Assembly: GCA_040755395.1 (NCBI GenBank)
Contig: JBFMAX010000001.1
Span: 310,001-374,000, forward strand
Direction: 5' to 3'
DNA length: 64,000 nucleotides
Source: Nitrospirota bacterium
Lineage (GTDB): Bacteria > Nitrospirota > Nitrospiria > Nitrospirales > Nitrospiraceae
The stretch's first letter is position 1; every line of letters begins with the position of its first letter. Shown here piece by piece: positions 55,532 to 63,864 of this stretch. The translations under genes and the position numbers were made by a program. Below the pieces are notes generated by a model. It saw only the letters and a list, made by a program, of their open reading frames with translations, made no database searches and was not told the DNA's origin.

Positions 55532-56559
55532 GCCGGAATGCCTTCCTGCCCCGATTGTCGGTGCAAAGCCAGGCTTTCCTCGATGTCCCGACGGATCAAC
55601 TCGTTCAGCCGGCTCTCGACCATCGCCTTGGCCCGTTTGATCGCGTTCTTGATCGCCTTGGCCGACGAACGCCCGTGGCAGATCATGCACACGCCGTTCA
55701 CGCCCAAGAGCGGCGCGCCGCCGAACTCCGCATAATCGATCCGGCGGCGCAGGCGAAGGAGCGGCCCGGCCACCAGCGGATAGGCGAGCCGGCCCAGGAA
55801 GGAGCCGGCCAACTCTTTCATGAGGAGCTTTTTGATCGTATCGGCCACGCCTTCGGAAATTTTCAACGCCACGTTGCCGATGAAGCCGTCGCACACGATC
55901 ACATCCGCCGAGCCGCTATAGACGTCGCGGCCTTCGACGTTGCCGATAAAGTTGATCGGGAGGGCTTTGAGCAGCTTGAAGGCTTCTTTCGTGACCTCGT
56001 TGCCTTTCGTGTCTTCCTCGCCGATACTCAGGAGACCGACGCGGGGATTGGGCTTGCCGTACAGGTGCTTGGCGTATTCGTTTCCCATCAACGCGAATTG
56101 CTCCAGGTGGCTCGGCGTGCAATCGACGTTCGCGCCGACGTCCAACATCACCGCGGTGCCGGTGAGCGTCGGCAGCGTCGTGGCGATGGCGGGCCGTTCC
56201 ACGCCTTTGATCACCTCCAGCACGAAAAACGCGGCGACCATGCTGGCGCCGGTATTGCCTGCGCTGATGACGGCGCTCGCTTCTCCGGATTTCACCAACT
56301 CGGTCGCGATCCAAATGGACGATTCCCGTTTCTTTCGGACGACGGTCGCCGGCGATTCGTGCATCTCCACGACCTGCGGCGCATGCCGGATCGTCAGACG
56401 AGAATCAGCGTACTTGGCCCGCCCGAGCTGTTCCTTGAGCTGCGCCTCGTCCCCGACGAGGACCACCTCAACATCCAGCTCGCGAACGGCTTGAAGGGCG
56501 CCCTCGAGAATAGGCGGCGGCCCGTGATCCCCGCCCATCGCGTCGACGGCGATTCGCAT
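55528..56559 (-). CDS. plsX: phosphate acyltransferase
   Basis: 343 aa from ATG at 56559. 'RIAVDAMGGDHGP' at the N-terminus, 'SAVISAGNTGASMVAAFFVL' near 92, 'VMLDVGANVDCTPSHLEQFALMG' near 123 and 'DVIVCDGFIGNVALKISEGVAD' near 215. It makes acyl-phosphate from acyl-ACP for phospholipid synthesis. It overlaps fabH by 4 bp. Confidence 0.95.
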   Translation of the reverse strand: MRIAVDAMGGDHGPPPILEGALQAVRELDVEVVLVGDEAQLKEQLGRAKYADSRLTIRHAPQVVEMHESPATVVRKKRESSIWIATELVKSGEASAVISAGNTGASMVAAFFVLEVIKGVERPAIATTLPTLTGTAVMLDVGANVDCTPSHLEQFALMGNEYAKHLYGKPNPRVGLLSIGEEDTKGNEVTKEAFKLLKALPINFIGNVEGRDVYSGSADVIVCDGFIGNVALKISEGVADTIKKLLMKELAGSFLGRLAYPLVAGPLLRLRRRIDYAEFGGAPLLGVNGVCMICHGRSSAKAIKNAIKRAKAMVESRLNELIRRDIEESLALHRQSGQEGIPA

Positions 56560-56698
56560 GCGTTGTTGATGGATACCCACCGGCGTTGATGATCGATCGG
56601 AGCGCAGCGCCTCGTCTCACCATGAACTGGGGCGGGCGACCGACCTGCCACCCGCGGCGCCCGCGCACCCGGACCTGGTTGAGAAGGGATCCCGCGCG

Positions 56699-56884
56699 TT
56701 ACGCTTCCTCGACGGCAATGACCGCCTTCCCCTTATAGGTGCCGCAATTCAGGCATGTGTAATGCGGAAGCTTCAGCTCGTGGCACTGTGGACACACGGA
56801 GAAGCCCGGCGGAATGATTTTCGATTTGCTGGTTCGCCGCCGATCTCGGCGGGCCCTGGAGAGCTTATGTTTTGGATTCGGCAT
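56699..56884 (-). CDS. rpmF: 50S ribosomal protein L32
   Basis: 61 aa. 'MPNPKHKLSRARRDRRRTS' and a four-cysteine zinc ribbon 'CPQCHELKLPHYTCLNCG' (C+ type). Between the DUF177 protein gene and plsX, the usual bacterial arrangement. Confidence 0.96.
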   Translation of the reverse strand: MPNPKHKLSRARRDRRRTSKSKIIPPGFSVCPQCHELKLPHYTCLNCGTYKGKAVIAVEEA

Positions 56885-56934
56885 GGTGACTCCTTACTCG
56901 CTCGCTCCGATATTCGCGCCCGCGGCGACCGGCG

Positions 56935-57516
56935 TCAGCCGCCCTGCTCCGGGTCTCTGAATCGCCTGAGCACCCGGAACGGCGAATTATCCGGTTCCTG
57001 CGGACACCGGCAGCGGCCGACGTTGAAATCCTGCCCGCAGACGCCGCAGAGACCCTGACAGTCTTCCTGACACAGCGGCTGCATCGGCTCGGCCAGGATG
57101 ACCTGTTCCCGGAGCATCGGGGCCAGATCGATTTCATCTCCGGTATAGAGATAGGGTTCGTCCTCTTCGTCGGCGCCGATCGCGTCCAACCGTCCATGCG
57201 GCAGCACGCGCGTCGCTCCGCGCAAGGCGCCGGCGCCTTCGCTGACGTACTCCGCGTCCACGGACACCGAGAGCGGATCGGCAAAGTCCTTCAGGCAGCG
57301 CACGCACTGGCGAAGAATCATGCCCTCCAGCAGGCCGCTGGCTCGGATGCTGCCGCTAAGTTTGACCAACTCCAAGGCCACGACGAGAGCGCCCTGCACC
57401 AGAGCATCCCGTTCGCTCAATCCCAGTTCTTCCGCCGTGACGTCGCACCGGAGAACCAGTCCTTCCTGGGGGATGTCGGACACCTTCGGGGTCAGTGAGT
57501 TCATCGACGTCACCAT
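56935..57516 (-). CDS. DUF177 (YceD-like) protein
   Basis: 193 aa (ATG at 57516; ATG at 57504 also possible). The conserved knuckle 'GMILRQCVRCLKDF' near 66-78 and 'DEIDLAPMLREQVILAEPMQPLCQEDCQGLCGVCGQDFN' near 125-163 define DUF177/YceD, which is linked to 23S rRNA accumulation in bacteria and plants. Five further cysteines follow. Its place next to rpmF is conserved. Confidence 0.88.
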   Translation of the reverse strand: MVTSMNSLTPKVSDIPQEGLVLRCDVTAEELGLSERDALVQGALVVALELVKLSGSIRASGLLEGMILRQCVRCLKDFADPLSVSVDAEYVSEGAGALRGATRVLPHGRLDAIGADEEDEPYLYTGDEIDLAPMLREQVILAEPMQPLCQEDCQGLCGVCGQDFNVGRCRCPQEPDNSPFRVLRRFRDPEQGG

Positions 57517-57596
57517 AACCTGAGCGTTGCTCCCCCTATACCGTCAGACCGCTGCGATGTCAAACCGATCGGCTCGTTGCACAGGCGGCACCGAGC

Positions 57597-57824
57597 TCAG
57601 CGCTCCTCCGCAAAACTCACCAGGGCGATGTGCCGGGCGCGCTTGATGGCGATCGTCAGCTCGCGCTGATGCCGCAAGCAGTTGCCCGAAATCCGGCGCG
57701 GCACGATCCGGCCCCGCTCCGTCAAGAAATTCTTCAGCAGTCCGACGTCCTTGAAATCGATTCCCGCCTTGTCGATGCAGAACCGGCAGGGCCGCCGTCG
57801 CTGAAACAACCGTCCTCGTTCCAT
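57597..57824 (-). CDS. rpsR: 30S ribosomal protein S18
   Basis: 75 aa. '[11 protein letters not shown]' with C13/C16, '[45 protein letters not shown]'. Binds S6 in the 30S platform. Twelve bp after ssb. No rplI follows. Confidence 0.96.
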   Translation of the reverse strand: MERGRLFQRRRPCRFCIDKAGIDFKDVGLLKNFLTERGRIVPRRISGNCLRHQRELTIAIKRARHIALVSFAEER

Positions 57825-57836
57825 GAACCGCCTCCG

Positions 57837-58232
57837 TTATGGCTGCTCTTCGAACTCGTAGTTCGTATCATCCGACGTCGGCGCGTCGCCGCCGCCCGCC
57901 TCGGGCCGCTTGGGCAGGAACGTCACGGTCTGCGCGACGACCTCGTGCTTGCTGCGCTTCTGGCCGTCCTCGGTCTCCCAGCGGCGCTGCTGCAGCCGAC
58001 CGTCCACGATGACGCCGTTCCCTTTGCTGAGATACTGGCCGCAGTGCTCGGCCTGCTTGCCGAAGACGACGATATCGACGAAGCAGACTTCCTCTTTCAG
58101 TTCCTCCCCCTGCTTGTACCGCCGGCTCACCGCCAAGCCGAAGCTCGCCACCGGCGTGCCGCTCGGCGTGTAACGGAGCTCCGGATTGCGGGTGAGGTTG
58201 CCGATGAGGATGACTTTATTGAACCCGGCCAC
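57837..58232 (-). CDS. ssb: single-stranded DNA-binding protein
   Basis: 131 aa. OB fold: 'NKVILIGNLTRNPELRYTPSGTPVASFGLAV', 'EEVCFVDIVVFGKQAEHCGQYLSKGNGVIVDGRLQQRRWE'. The C-terminal tail is short and ends YEFEEQP, without the conserved acidic tip ending in I-P-F that recruits partners in most bacterial SSBs. Another SSB elsewhere may be the main one. Overlaps rpsF by 17 bp. Confidence 0.93.
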   Translation of the reverse strand: MAGFNKVILIGNLTRNPELRYTPSGTPVASFGLAVSRRYKQGEELKEEVCFVDIVVFGKQAEHCGQYLSKGNGVIVDGRLQQRRWETEDGQKRSKHEVVAQTVTFLPKRPEAGGGDAPTSDDTNYEFEEQP

Positions 58233-58566
58233 TGTCCGACTCCTGGGCGTCGCCCGCCTGTTTCTTGGAAACCGGCTCCTCTTTCAGTCGGACCGTCAAG
58301 AACTTGATGACCGAATCTTCGAGCCGGTACGAGCGTTCCAGCTCGCTGACGACCGTGCCCGGCCCTTTGAAATAAAAATAGATGTAGGTGCCTTTCCGCT
58401 CACGCTCGACTTCATACGCCAGTTTCTTGCGGCCCCAATTCTCCGCCTTGACCAGCGTGGCGCCGTTCTTCTCCAGGACCCCCTTCATCTTGTTGATGAT
58501 CGCGCCGGTGTCTTCATCGGAGAGCGACGGACGGACGATAAAGATAGACTCGTAGAGCTGCTGCAT
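58216..58566 (-). CDS. rpsF: 30S ribosomal protein S6
   Basis: 116 aa from ATG at 58566 (AGGAGGTTGTCTGC upstream). 'LYESIFIVRPSLSDEDTGAIINKMKGVLEKNGA', 'ENWGRKKLAYEVERERKGTYIYFYFKGPG', then a polar tail. First gene of the large ribosomal/fatty-acid operon, with a strong promoter at 58653-58682. Confidence 0.95.
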   Translation of the reverse strand: MQQLYESIFIVRPSLSDEDTGAIINKMKGVLEKNGATLVKAENWGRKKLAYEVERERKGTYIYFYFKGPGTVVSELERSYRLEDSVIKFLTVRLKEEPVSKKQAGDAQESDSGRVQ

Positions 58567-58652
58567 GCAGACAACCTCCTGGACAAAGGCCCCCGAACGC
58601 AGTCGGGAGCGAGGGATATGAGCGTCGGATGAGGAGACGCAATCGGCGGTGG

Positions 58653-58682
58653 AAGCTACCACAGCGCCAAACGGGCTGTCAA
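58653..58682 (-). promoter_or_regulatory. promoter of the rpsF-ssb-rpsR-fab operon
   Basis: On the minus strand TTGACA (58677-58682), 18 bp, TAGCTT (58653-58658). Consensus -35, moderate -10. 5' UTR of about 80 nt. Confidence 0.6.
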
Positions 58683-58705
58683 ATGAAAGAAGGTCGGGGA
58701 GTTCA

Positions 58706-58796
58706 TGGATGGGCGAGAGGTCAGGGGTTCGGGGCGAGGGGGGAAGAGACTCCGACCTCTAGCCTCGGGCCTCTCGCCTCGAGCCTATTTCTAACA
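58706..58796. repeat. intergenic short-word hairpin downstream of fabI
   Basis: GGCGAGAGG (58712-58720) pairs with CCTCTCGCC (58770-58778). The words resemble those at 10275 and 28030. Confidence 0.55.
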
Positions 58797-58804
58797 GCGA
58801 CCGG

Positions 58805-59584
58805 CTACTCCAGCGCAGCCAACGATCCGAGAATATGATACCCGCCGTCGACGTAAATGACTTCCCCGGTAATGCCGCGAGCCAGCGGGCTGACGAGGAA
58901 CAGCGCCGTGTCCCCCACCTCCGCCTGCTCGGTCGCCCGGCGCAACGGCGCCACCTCCCGATGGTGATCGACCATTTTGCTGATCCCGGAGACGCCCCGC
59001 GCGGCCAAGGTCTTGATGGGGCCGGCTGAGATCGCGTTCACACGGATATTCTTCGGGCCGAGGTCATGCGCCAGGTAGCGCACCGTCGCTTCGAGGGCCG
59101 CTTTGGCCACCCCCATGACGTTGTAATGCGGGACGACCCGTTCGCTGCCCAGATAGGTGAGCGTCACCACCGACCCGCCGTCGGTCATCAGCGGCACCGC
59201 CGCGCGCGTGAGAGCCACGAGGGAATAGGCGCTCACATCCAACGCCATGGCGAAGCCCTGACGGGTCGTGTCGACAAACTGGCCGGCCAGTTCCTCGCGC
59301 GGCGCAAAGGCGACGGAGTGGACGAGGAAATCGAGCCGGCCGAACTTTTCGCCCACCCGCTTCATCAACGTGTCGATCTGAGCATCGTCCCCCACGTCGC
59401 AGGGGAACGCCTTCGCCCCCGGCATGGTGTTGACCAGTTCCACGACATTTTCCCGCAACCGCTCGTTCTGATAATTGAACAACAGTTGCGCCCCCGCCTG
59501 AGCCGCCGCCTGCGCGATCGCCCACGCGATGCTGTGCTTGTTCGCGACGCCGATAATGAGGCCCTTTTTGTCTTTCAGCAACAT
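58805..59584 (-). CDS. fabI: enoyl-[acyl-carrier-protein] reductase (NADH)
   Basis: 259 aa from ATG at 59584. 'GLIIGVANKHSIAWAIAQ' cofactor loop at 8-25, 'LVHSVAFAPREELAGQF' near 92, and the Y-x6-K active site 'YNVMGVAK' near 156. 'NAISAGPIKTLAARGVSGI' and 'GEVIYVDGGYHI' complete the FabI pattern. Last reductive step of each elongation round. The gap 59585-59904 has no gene. Confidence 0.95.
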   Translation of the reverse strand: MLLKDKKGLIIGVANKHSIAWAIAQAAAQAGAQLLFNYQNERLRENVVELVNTMPGAKAFPCDVGDDAQIDTLMKRVGEKFGRLDFLVHSVAFAPREELAGQFVDTTRQGFAMALDVSAYSLVALTRAAVPLMTDGGSVVTLTYLGSERVVPHYNVMGVAKAALEATVRYLAHDLGPKNIRVNAISAGPIKTLAARGVSGISKMVDHHREVAPLRRATEQAEVGDTALFLVSPLARGITGEVIYVDGGYHILGSLAALE

Positions 59585-59904
59585 CGTGCCCTGTTCTCCC
59601 GGCTGTATCGTGAAAACCCGTCGCTCGTGATGCGTGATGCGTATCTCGTGAAGCGCACTTACAAACGGACACAAGACGACCGGCGCTTCACGTCAAGACT
59701 GGGCGCTCAAGATAGCATGATTCTGTTTCAGAGTGAACCTGGTTCCGGTGGAGTCTTTCGGTGAGTCTGGGGCTCAGATTCTCGTCGAAAAGCAGTTTCA
59801 CACTGCTGACGAGCCGGCGAGCCGCCGTTCGCGGCCGGCGGCGAAGGCCAGGCGGGCGCAGATGTCTTCCGCTCGTCTCCTCTCCTTTGCCGGACGAAAC
59901 AACT

Positions 59905-59968
59905 CTGTCACAACGTTCGCGCCCAGGAGTACGATCGCAGGGAGTGTCACCTGCAGCGTCGTGTTAGG
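59905..59968. other. degenerate attC-like site after hicA
   Basis: Starting 10 bp past the hicA reading end, GCCTAAC (minus strand, 59962-59968) matches the RYYYAAC core. CGCGAACGTT near 59910-59919 matches the other half of the intact attC at 60545-60625, but the closing GTTRRRY core is lost. Confidence 0.4.
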
Positions 59969-59978
59969 CGTCCATCCC

Positions 59979-60190
59979 TCACAGCAACTCACGGAACTGT
60001 TCAACGGTGAGACCAGCATCACGAACGATAGCTCCCATCGTGATCGCGTTGACGGATTGTGGCGAGGGATGGTCAGTATGCGTTGTCCATTGCTCATCAC
60101 GATATGCTTGCCTTGGCGCACGACGCGGAAGCCTGCTTTCTCAAGCGCGCGCACGGCGTCAAGGTGGTTCACTCCCGGTATTTTGGGCAA
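59979..60190 (-). pseudogene. hicA: HicA mRNA-interferase toxin, frameshifted
   Basis: It starts (TTG at 60190, 2 bp after hicB) with 'PKIPGVNHLDAVRALEKAGFRVVRQGKHIVMSNGQRILTIPRHNP', the standard HicA dsRBD-like fold with its conserved His. After 'RHNP' the homologous sequence continues in the next frame as 'VNAITMGAIVRDAGLTVEQFRELL' ending in TGA at 59979. The region is 212 nt where 213 would be in frame, so a single base is missing near 60052-60056. The toxin is probably dead; the in-frame reading runs on into unrelated sequence. Confidence 0.85.
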
Positions 60191-60192
60191 GG

Positions 60193-60390
60193 CTACACTG
60201 CGACTTCGATCGCGCGCACGTCTTGCCCACGAATCTCATCCTCTACGGCCGCCAAATATTCGCGGATGGCATGCTGAATATGTTCAAGCGCCTCCTGCTC
60301 CGTGGCGCCTTGCGACCAACAGCCAGGAAGCCCTGGGACCGACACGGCGTAACCTTCCTCGGATTTGTGCAGCGTGACGCGGTATTTCAT
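60193..60390 (-). CDS. hicB: HicB-family antitoxin
   Basis: 65 aa from ATG at 60390 (CGAGGTTGCC upstream). 'YRVTLHKSEEGYAVSVPGLPGCWSQGATEQEALEHIQHAIREYLAAVEDE' is the degenerate RNase-H-like HicB fold. It has no added HTH or RHH domain. It is intact while its toxin partner is frameshifted. The pair lies in an integron-like patch, consistent with toxin-antitoxin cassettes known from chromosomal integrons. Confidence 0.88.
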   Translation of the reverse strand: MKYRVTLHKSEEGYAVSVPGLPGCWSQGATEQEALEHIQHAIREYLAAVEDEIRGQDVRAIEVAV

Positions 60391-60544
60391 GGCAACCTCG
60401 TGCAAAGATTATCTGTGGCCCACCTTCAACCCCGGGCAACGGTTCCTGGAACCATTGTCTTCCTCAAAAATGATTCCCGACCCCTTTCTTTTTTCCCGCT
60501 TCTTCGGAGAATTCGGCTGGCTTCACGGTGATCGGCGTTGTGCT

Positions 60545-60625
60545 GCCTAACGTTCGCGATGACCCGCACCATATGGAGCGCGTAGCGGCGACCCGGCGGT
60601 GTCGGCGTCGATCGCGTTGTTAGGT
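60545..60625. other. integron attC recombination site
   Basis: 81 bp bounded by GCCTAAC (60545-60551, RYYYAAC) and GTTAGGT (60619-60625, GTTRRRY). Inner arms CGCGATGAC and GTCGATCGCG pair with one extra base, like the extrahelical base of attC hairpins. The stop codon of the adjacent gene lies inside the core, as in gene cassettes. Confidence 0.65.
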
Positions 60626-61300
60626 GGCGGAGCTTTTCCCACTGGCGGCCTGCGCTGCCCAAGTTTGAATGATCTTCATCGTGGGCTTATAGAGCTTGGA
60701 AAACCCCTGCACGATGTCCGCGAAACTCACCCAATAGAAGCGCGGCTTGGTCGACAACCTGTTTCTGTCGAGCGCGAGCGCGAAAACGACCGGATATTCT
60801 GCCCCGACGATTGTCATATCGGTGTTGATGAAGGAGTGCTTGAACGCATTTGCTATATCGTTGAGCGTAGAGAGATAGGACTCATGGGGTGCAAACAGGT
60901 CTTTCACTTCCTGTGGCGGACTGTGCTTAAGGCCGGCGATGGAATCGACTTTGATCGCATCCGGCCATACTCCGTTGCTCTTCCACTCGCTGATGACATA
61001 AGCGAGAGAGATAAGCTCGTCCGCCGTCTTCCGGAGCCAATAGACTACCTGCTCTGCGTAGAACTGGTGTTCAAGTATGTCTTGCAGCGGATTCTGAGAT
61101 TGCTCGTTCTTTGGATGAACGTAGGTGGCAAATACGCGTGCGATCTCGAGATTGACCCTATCGAGACGGCGAACAATGTTCATCCCCTTAAGCAACAGAT
61201 TCCCGTACGGCGTGTCGCTAGGAAGCTGCGGCATATGGACGATATTGAGCGGTTGAAGCGGCTGCTTACCATTGTCTATTTGAGGAACGGTCGCCGCCAT
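60620..61300 (-). CDS. cassette-encoded hypothetical protein
   Basis: 226 aa from ATG at 61300, 7 bp after a GTTAGGT core (61308-61314 on the other strand) with AGGTGGCGGAG as ribosome-binding site; a GTG start 9 bp upstream is possible. It is helical with a lower G+C look than its neighbours. 'EHQFYAEQVVYWLRKTADELISLAYVISEW' and 'YLSTLNDIANAFKHSFINTDMTIVG' are its most distinctive blocks and could suggest a HEPN-like helical fold, but this is weak. No signal peptide. The tight packing between att-like cores shows it is (or was) a mobile gene cassette. Confidence 0.75.
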   Translation of the reverse strand: MAATVPQIDNGKQPLQPLNIVHMPQLPSDTPYGNLLLKGMNIVRRLDRVNLEIARVFATYVHPKNEQSQNPLQDILEHQFYAEQVVYWLRKTADELISLAYVISEWKSNGVWPDAIKVDSIAGLKHSPPQEVKDLFAPHESYLSTLNDIANAFKHSFINTDMTIVGAEYPVVFALALDRNRLSTKPRFYWVSFADIVQGFSKLYKPTMKIIQTWAAQAASGKSSAT

Positions 61301-61307
61301 CTCCGCC

Positions 61308-61411
61308 ACCTAACTATCAAGTCTGCTGCCGCCTACCCGCGCAGCATAGCACAGTAACCTAAGCACTTCGCTGAAGAGTAAGTCTACTTGCAAATCCAAG
61401 ACTTGTTCAAT
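61308..61411. other. attC-like site upstream of the cassette gene
   Basis: ACCTAAC (61308-61314), CAAGTCT (61318-61324), its exact complement AGACTTG (61399-61405), then GTTCAAT (one mismatch from GTTRRRY). Length 104 bp is within the known attC range. Weaker than the site at 60545. Confidence 0.45.
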
Positions 61412-62087
61412 ATTTCATCTTGCTTCGCCCCCTGGGATAGACTGCGATTCCCGCAGTCTATCCGGCGATCAGCACGCAGTATATCCCGGCCAATCGCTTG
61501 GAGTCGGGAGAGGTCAAATAGACCGTGAATCGCTCAGCCAGCTTCAGCTTTTTCAGAAGGGGAAGTATTGACTTCAGAAAGGACCACAAGCAAAAAGCCT
61601 TTACGGGGTAGGAAACTGGTCTCTCGAACCATTTCCCCCGCAAACGGGAGGGTGAGGCCTGGTCGCGAATCGCGCGGAGGCTCGGGGCGCACGACACGAC
61701 GAATAAAAAGTGTCATGTTTGTGCGCGCCGGCGAGTCGGTGAGGCGGCAGGGTGATTTCGCAGTTGCTGACCGGGTGCGATCGCGTAGCAACGCCGAAGA
61801 CTGTTTGAAGCTGCGTTCGCGCGAACGCGTCATACGCAGCGAGTTCCGCTGGCGAGCAGATAAGAGGCTTCGTGCGGTCGAGCCGGAACGTTGAGCAGAC
61901 AGGCTCCATCCTCCCGTTCTTTGACCACTCCCTGTCAGCGTTGTAGAGATATTGGAGGGTAAGAAGGCGGGTGGCGCCGACCTGGGAGCCTGCTCGCCCG
62001 CAGCGGGGTCCCTACACCGGGCGGGGTGCGAGGACGAGCGGGCTGGTCGGTGACAGGACCCGCCTCCGGATTTCGGACACTAAAACT
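61412..62087. repeat. repeat-rich gap: family B copy 3 and family C copy 2
   Basis: 61795-61895 carries the family B blocks GACTGTTTGAAGCTGCGTTC, GCAGCGAGTTCCGC and AGAGGCTTCGTGCGGTCGAG. 61967-62063 is family C copy 2, with outer arms AGGCGGGT/ACCCGCCT, inner GCCGACC/GGTCGGT and the core CCCTACACCGGGCGGGGTGC. No gene supported in this gap. Confidence 0.6.
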
Positions 62088-63179
62088 TCACACATTGAAC
62101 CGGAAATACACCACATCCCCTTCTTTGATCACGTAGTCCCGCCCTTCCAGCCGAAATAATCCCTTCTCCCGCACCTTCGCCTCCGAGCCGCAGGCGATCA
62201 AATCGTCGTAGTGGTAGACCTCCGCGCGGATGAAGCCGCGCTCCATGTCGGAGTGAATTTTGCCGGCCGCCTCCGGCGCCTTCGTCCCCTTGCGGATCGG
62301 CCAGGCCCGCGCTTCCACTTCGCCGGCCGTGAAGAAGGTGATGAGGTTCAACAACTCGTAGGCGACGGCGGTGAGCCGCACGAGGCCGGACTGGGCCAGG
62401 CCCAGGTCCTTCAAAAAGGCGGCGCGATCCGGCTCGGGCAGGGTGGAGATCTCCGCTTCGATCTGGCCGCAGATGAGCACCACCTTGGCGCCTCGCTTGT
62501 CGGCCAGCTCCTGCACCGCCCGCACATGCGGATGCTCCGCCGTCGTGCCTTCCTTCACGTTGGCGACGAACAACACCGGTTTGGCGCTCAGAAGCTGCAG
62601 CTCGTTCAGCATGGCCCGTTCGTCCGGCGAGAAGGCATGATTCCCCAGCCATTCGCCCTTGTTGAGCAGGTTGGTGAGCCTCTGCACGACAGCCAGTTCC
62701 TTGCCGGCCTGCCCCTCGCCCGATTTGGCGCGCTTCTCCACCCGTTGCCGGCGACGGTCCAAGGTCTCCAGATCGGCCAAGATCAGCTCGGTCTCGATCG
62801 TCTCGACATCGCGCTGCGGGTTGACCTCACCGCCGACGTGGACGACGTCCGGGTCCTCGAAGCAGCGCACGACGTGCATGAGCGCGTCCACTTCCCGAAT
62901 CTGGGCGAGAAACTGATTGCCCAACCCTTGGCCTTCGCTCGCCCCCTGGACCAACCCGGCGATGTCCCGCACCTCCAGCGTGCTCGGCGTCTTCTTCCTG
63001 GATTGAAAAATCTCGACCAGCTTGTCCAGACGCGGGTCCGGCACCGGGGCGATCCCGACGTTGGTCTCCACGGTCGAGAAGGGATAGTTGGCGACGACCG
63101 CCCCCGCGCCGACCAGCGCATTGAAGACGGTCGACTTCCCCACGTTCGGTAAGCCGATCATGCCGCAACACAAACCCAT
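62088..63179 (-). CDS. ychF: ribosome-binding ATPase YchF (Obg family)
   Basis: 363 aa. P-loop GLPNVGKST (9-17), 'DIAGLVQGASEGQGLGNQFLAQIREVDALMHVVRCFED' (switch II / G3), 'NVKEGT' where canonical GTPases have NKxD (YchF prefers ATP), and the C-terminal TGS domain ending 'LFRLEGRDYVIKEGDVVYFRFNV'. Binds ribosomes and is linked to stress responses. Downstream of pth, a commonly conserved pair. Confidence 0.95.
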   Translation of the reverse strand: MGLCCGMIGLPNVGKSTVFNALVGAGAVVANYPFSTVETNVGIAPVPDPRLDKLVEIFQSRKKTPSTLEVRDIAGLVQGASEGQGLGNQFLAQIREVDALMHVVRCFEDPDVVHVGGEVNPQRDVETIETELILADLETLDRRRQRVEKRAKSGEGQAGKELAVVQRLTNLLNKGEWLGNHAFSPDERAMLNELQLLSAKPVLFVANVKEGTTAEHPHVRAVQELADKRGAKVVLICGQIEAEISTLPEPDRAAFLKDLGLAQSGLVRLTAVAYELLNLITFFTAGEVEARAWPIRKGTKAPEAAGKIHSDMERGFIRAEVYHYDDLIACGSEAKVREKGLFRLEGRDYVIKEGDVVYFRFNV

Positions 63180-63183
63180 GCTC

Positions 63184-63302
63184 TTAACCCGATGAGGAAT
63201 GAGAAATTAGAAATGAGGAATGGTCATGAAACATCCACCAATTCCATTGATCGACGGCCCGGAGCGTTTCACATTCCTCATTCCTCATTCGCGTCCTCGC
63301 GC
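63184..63302. repeat. short-word hairpin between pth and ychF
   Basis: ATGAGGAATGAG (63192-63203) pairs exactly with CTCATTCCTCAT (63277-63288). Variant words GAGAAATTAGAAATGAGGAATGG follow. It overlaps the last codons of pth. Confidence 0.6.
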
Positions 63303-63862
63303 TCTCGCACGTTAAATTCATTCATCGCCGCGGCGACTCCTTTGACCACGATGCATTCCAGCGCCTGCACGGCGCGGTCCAGGACCGGCTCGATCCGGGC
63401 CCGCTCATCGCGCGAGAAGGGTTCCAACACATAGTCGGCCGAGTCCTGGCCCGGAGCCGGGCGCCCGATGCCGATCTTGAGGCGAGTGAAGTTCGGCGTG
63501 TCCAGCGCGGCCAGAATCGAGCGCAGGCCGTTGTGGCCGCCGTGGCCTCCGGCTTGTTTGATCCTCAGCCGGCCGAGTTCCAGATCCAAGTCGTCGTGGA
63601 TGACGATGAGCTGCTCAGGGGAGAGACCTAACTCGTGCAGCAGGGCCTTGAGTGGAGGGCCCGTGACGTTCATCCAGTCGAGACGGCCCGCAAGCTCGAC
63701 GGACTCCGAACCGACCGTTCCCGCGCCTCGTACGGCGATCCCGTGCCGCCGAAGACGAATCGACCACCGGGCCGCCGCCCGCTCGAGGACCCAGATGCCG
63801 ATGTTGTGGCGCGTATGGGCGTAGGCTGCTCCGGGATTCCCGAGCCCGACGATGAGGCGCAA
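63278..63862 (-). CDS. pth: peptidyl-tRNA hydrolase
   Basis: 194 aa. 'LIVGLGNPGAAYAHTRHNIG' with N9 and catalytic H19, 'NVTGPPLKALLHELGLSPEQLIVIHDDLDLELGRLRIKQAGGHGGHNGLRSI' with the conserved Asp near 93, and 'LKIGIGRP'. Recycles peptidyl-tRNA released from stalled ribosomes. Two bp downstream of the partial rplY reading frame, consistent with an rplY-pth-ychF operon. Confidence 0.95.
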   Translation of the reverse strand: MRLIVGLGNPGAAYAHTRHNIGIWVLERAAARWSIRLRRHGIAVRGAGTVGSESVELAGRLDWMNVTGPPLKALLHELGLSPEQLIVIHDDLDLELGRLRIKQAGGHGGHNGLRSILAALDTPNFTRLKIGIGRPAPGQDSADYVLEPFSRDERARIEPVLDRAVQALECIVVKGVAAAMNEFNVREREDANEE

Positions 63863-63864
63863 CG

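Noticed and set aside
61458-61909. Short frames in the ychF-cassette gap
   Set aside because: They read through repeat families B and C and share no protein-like features.
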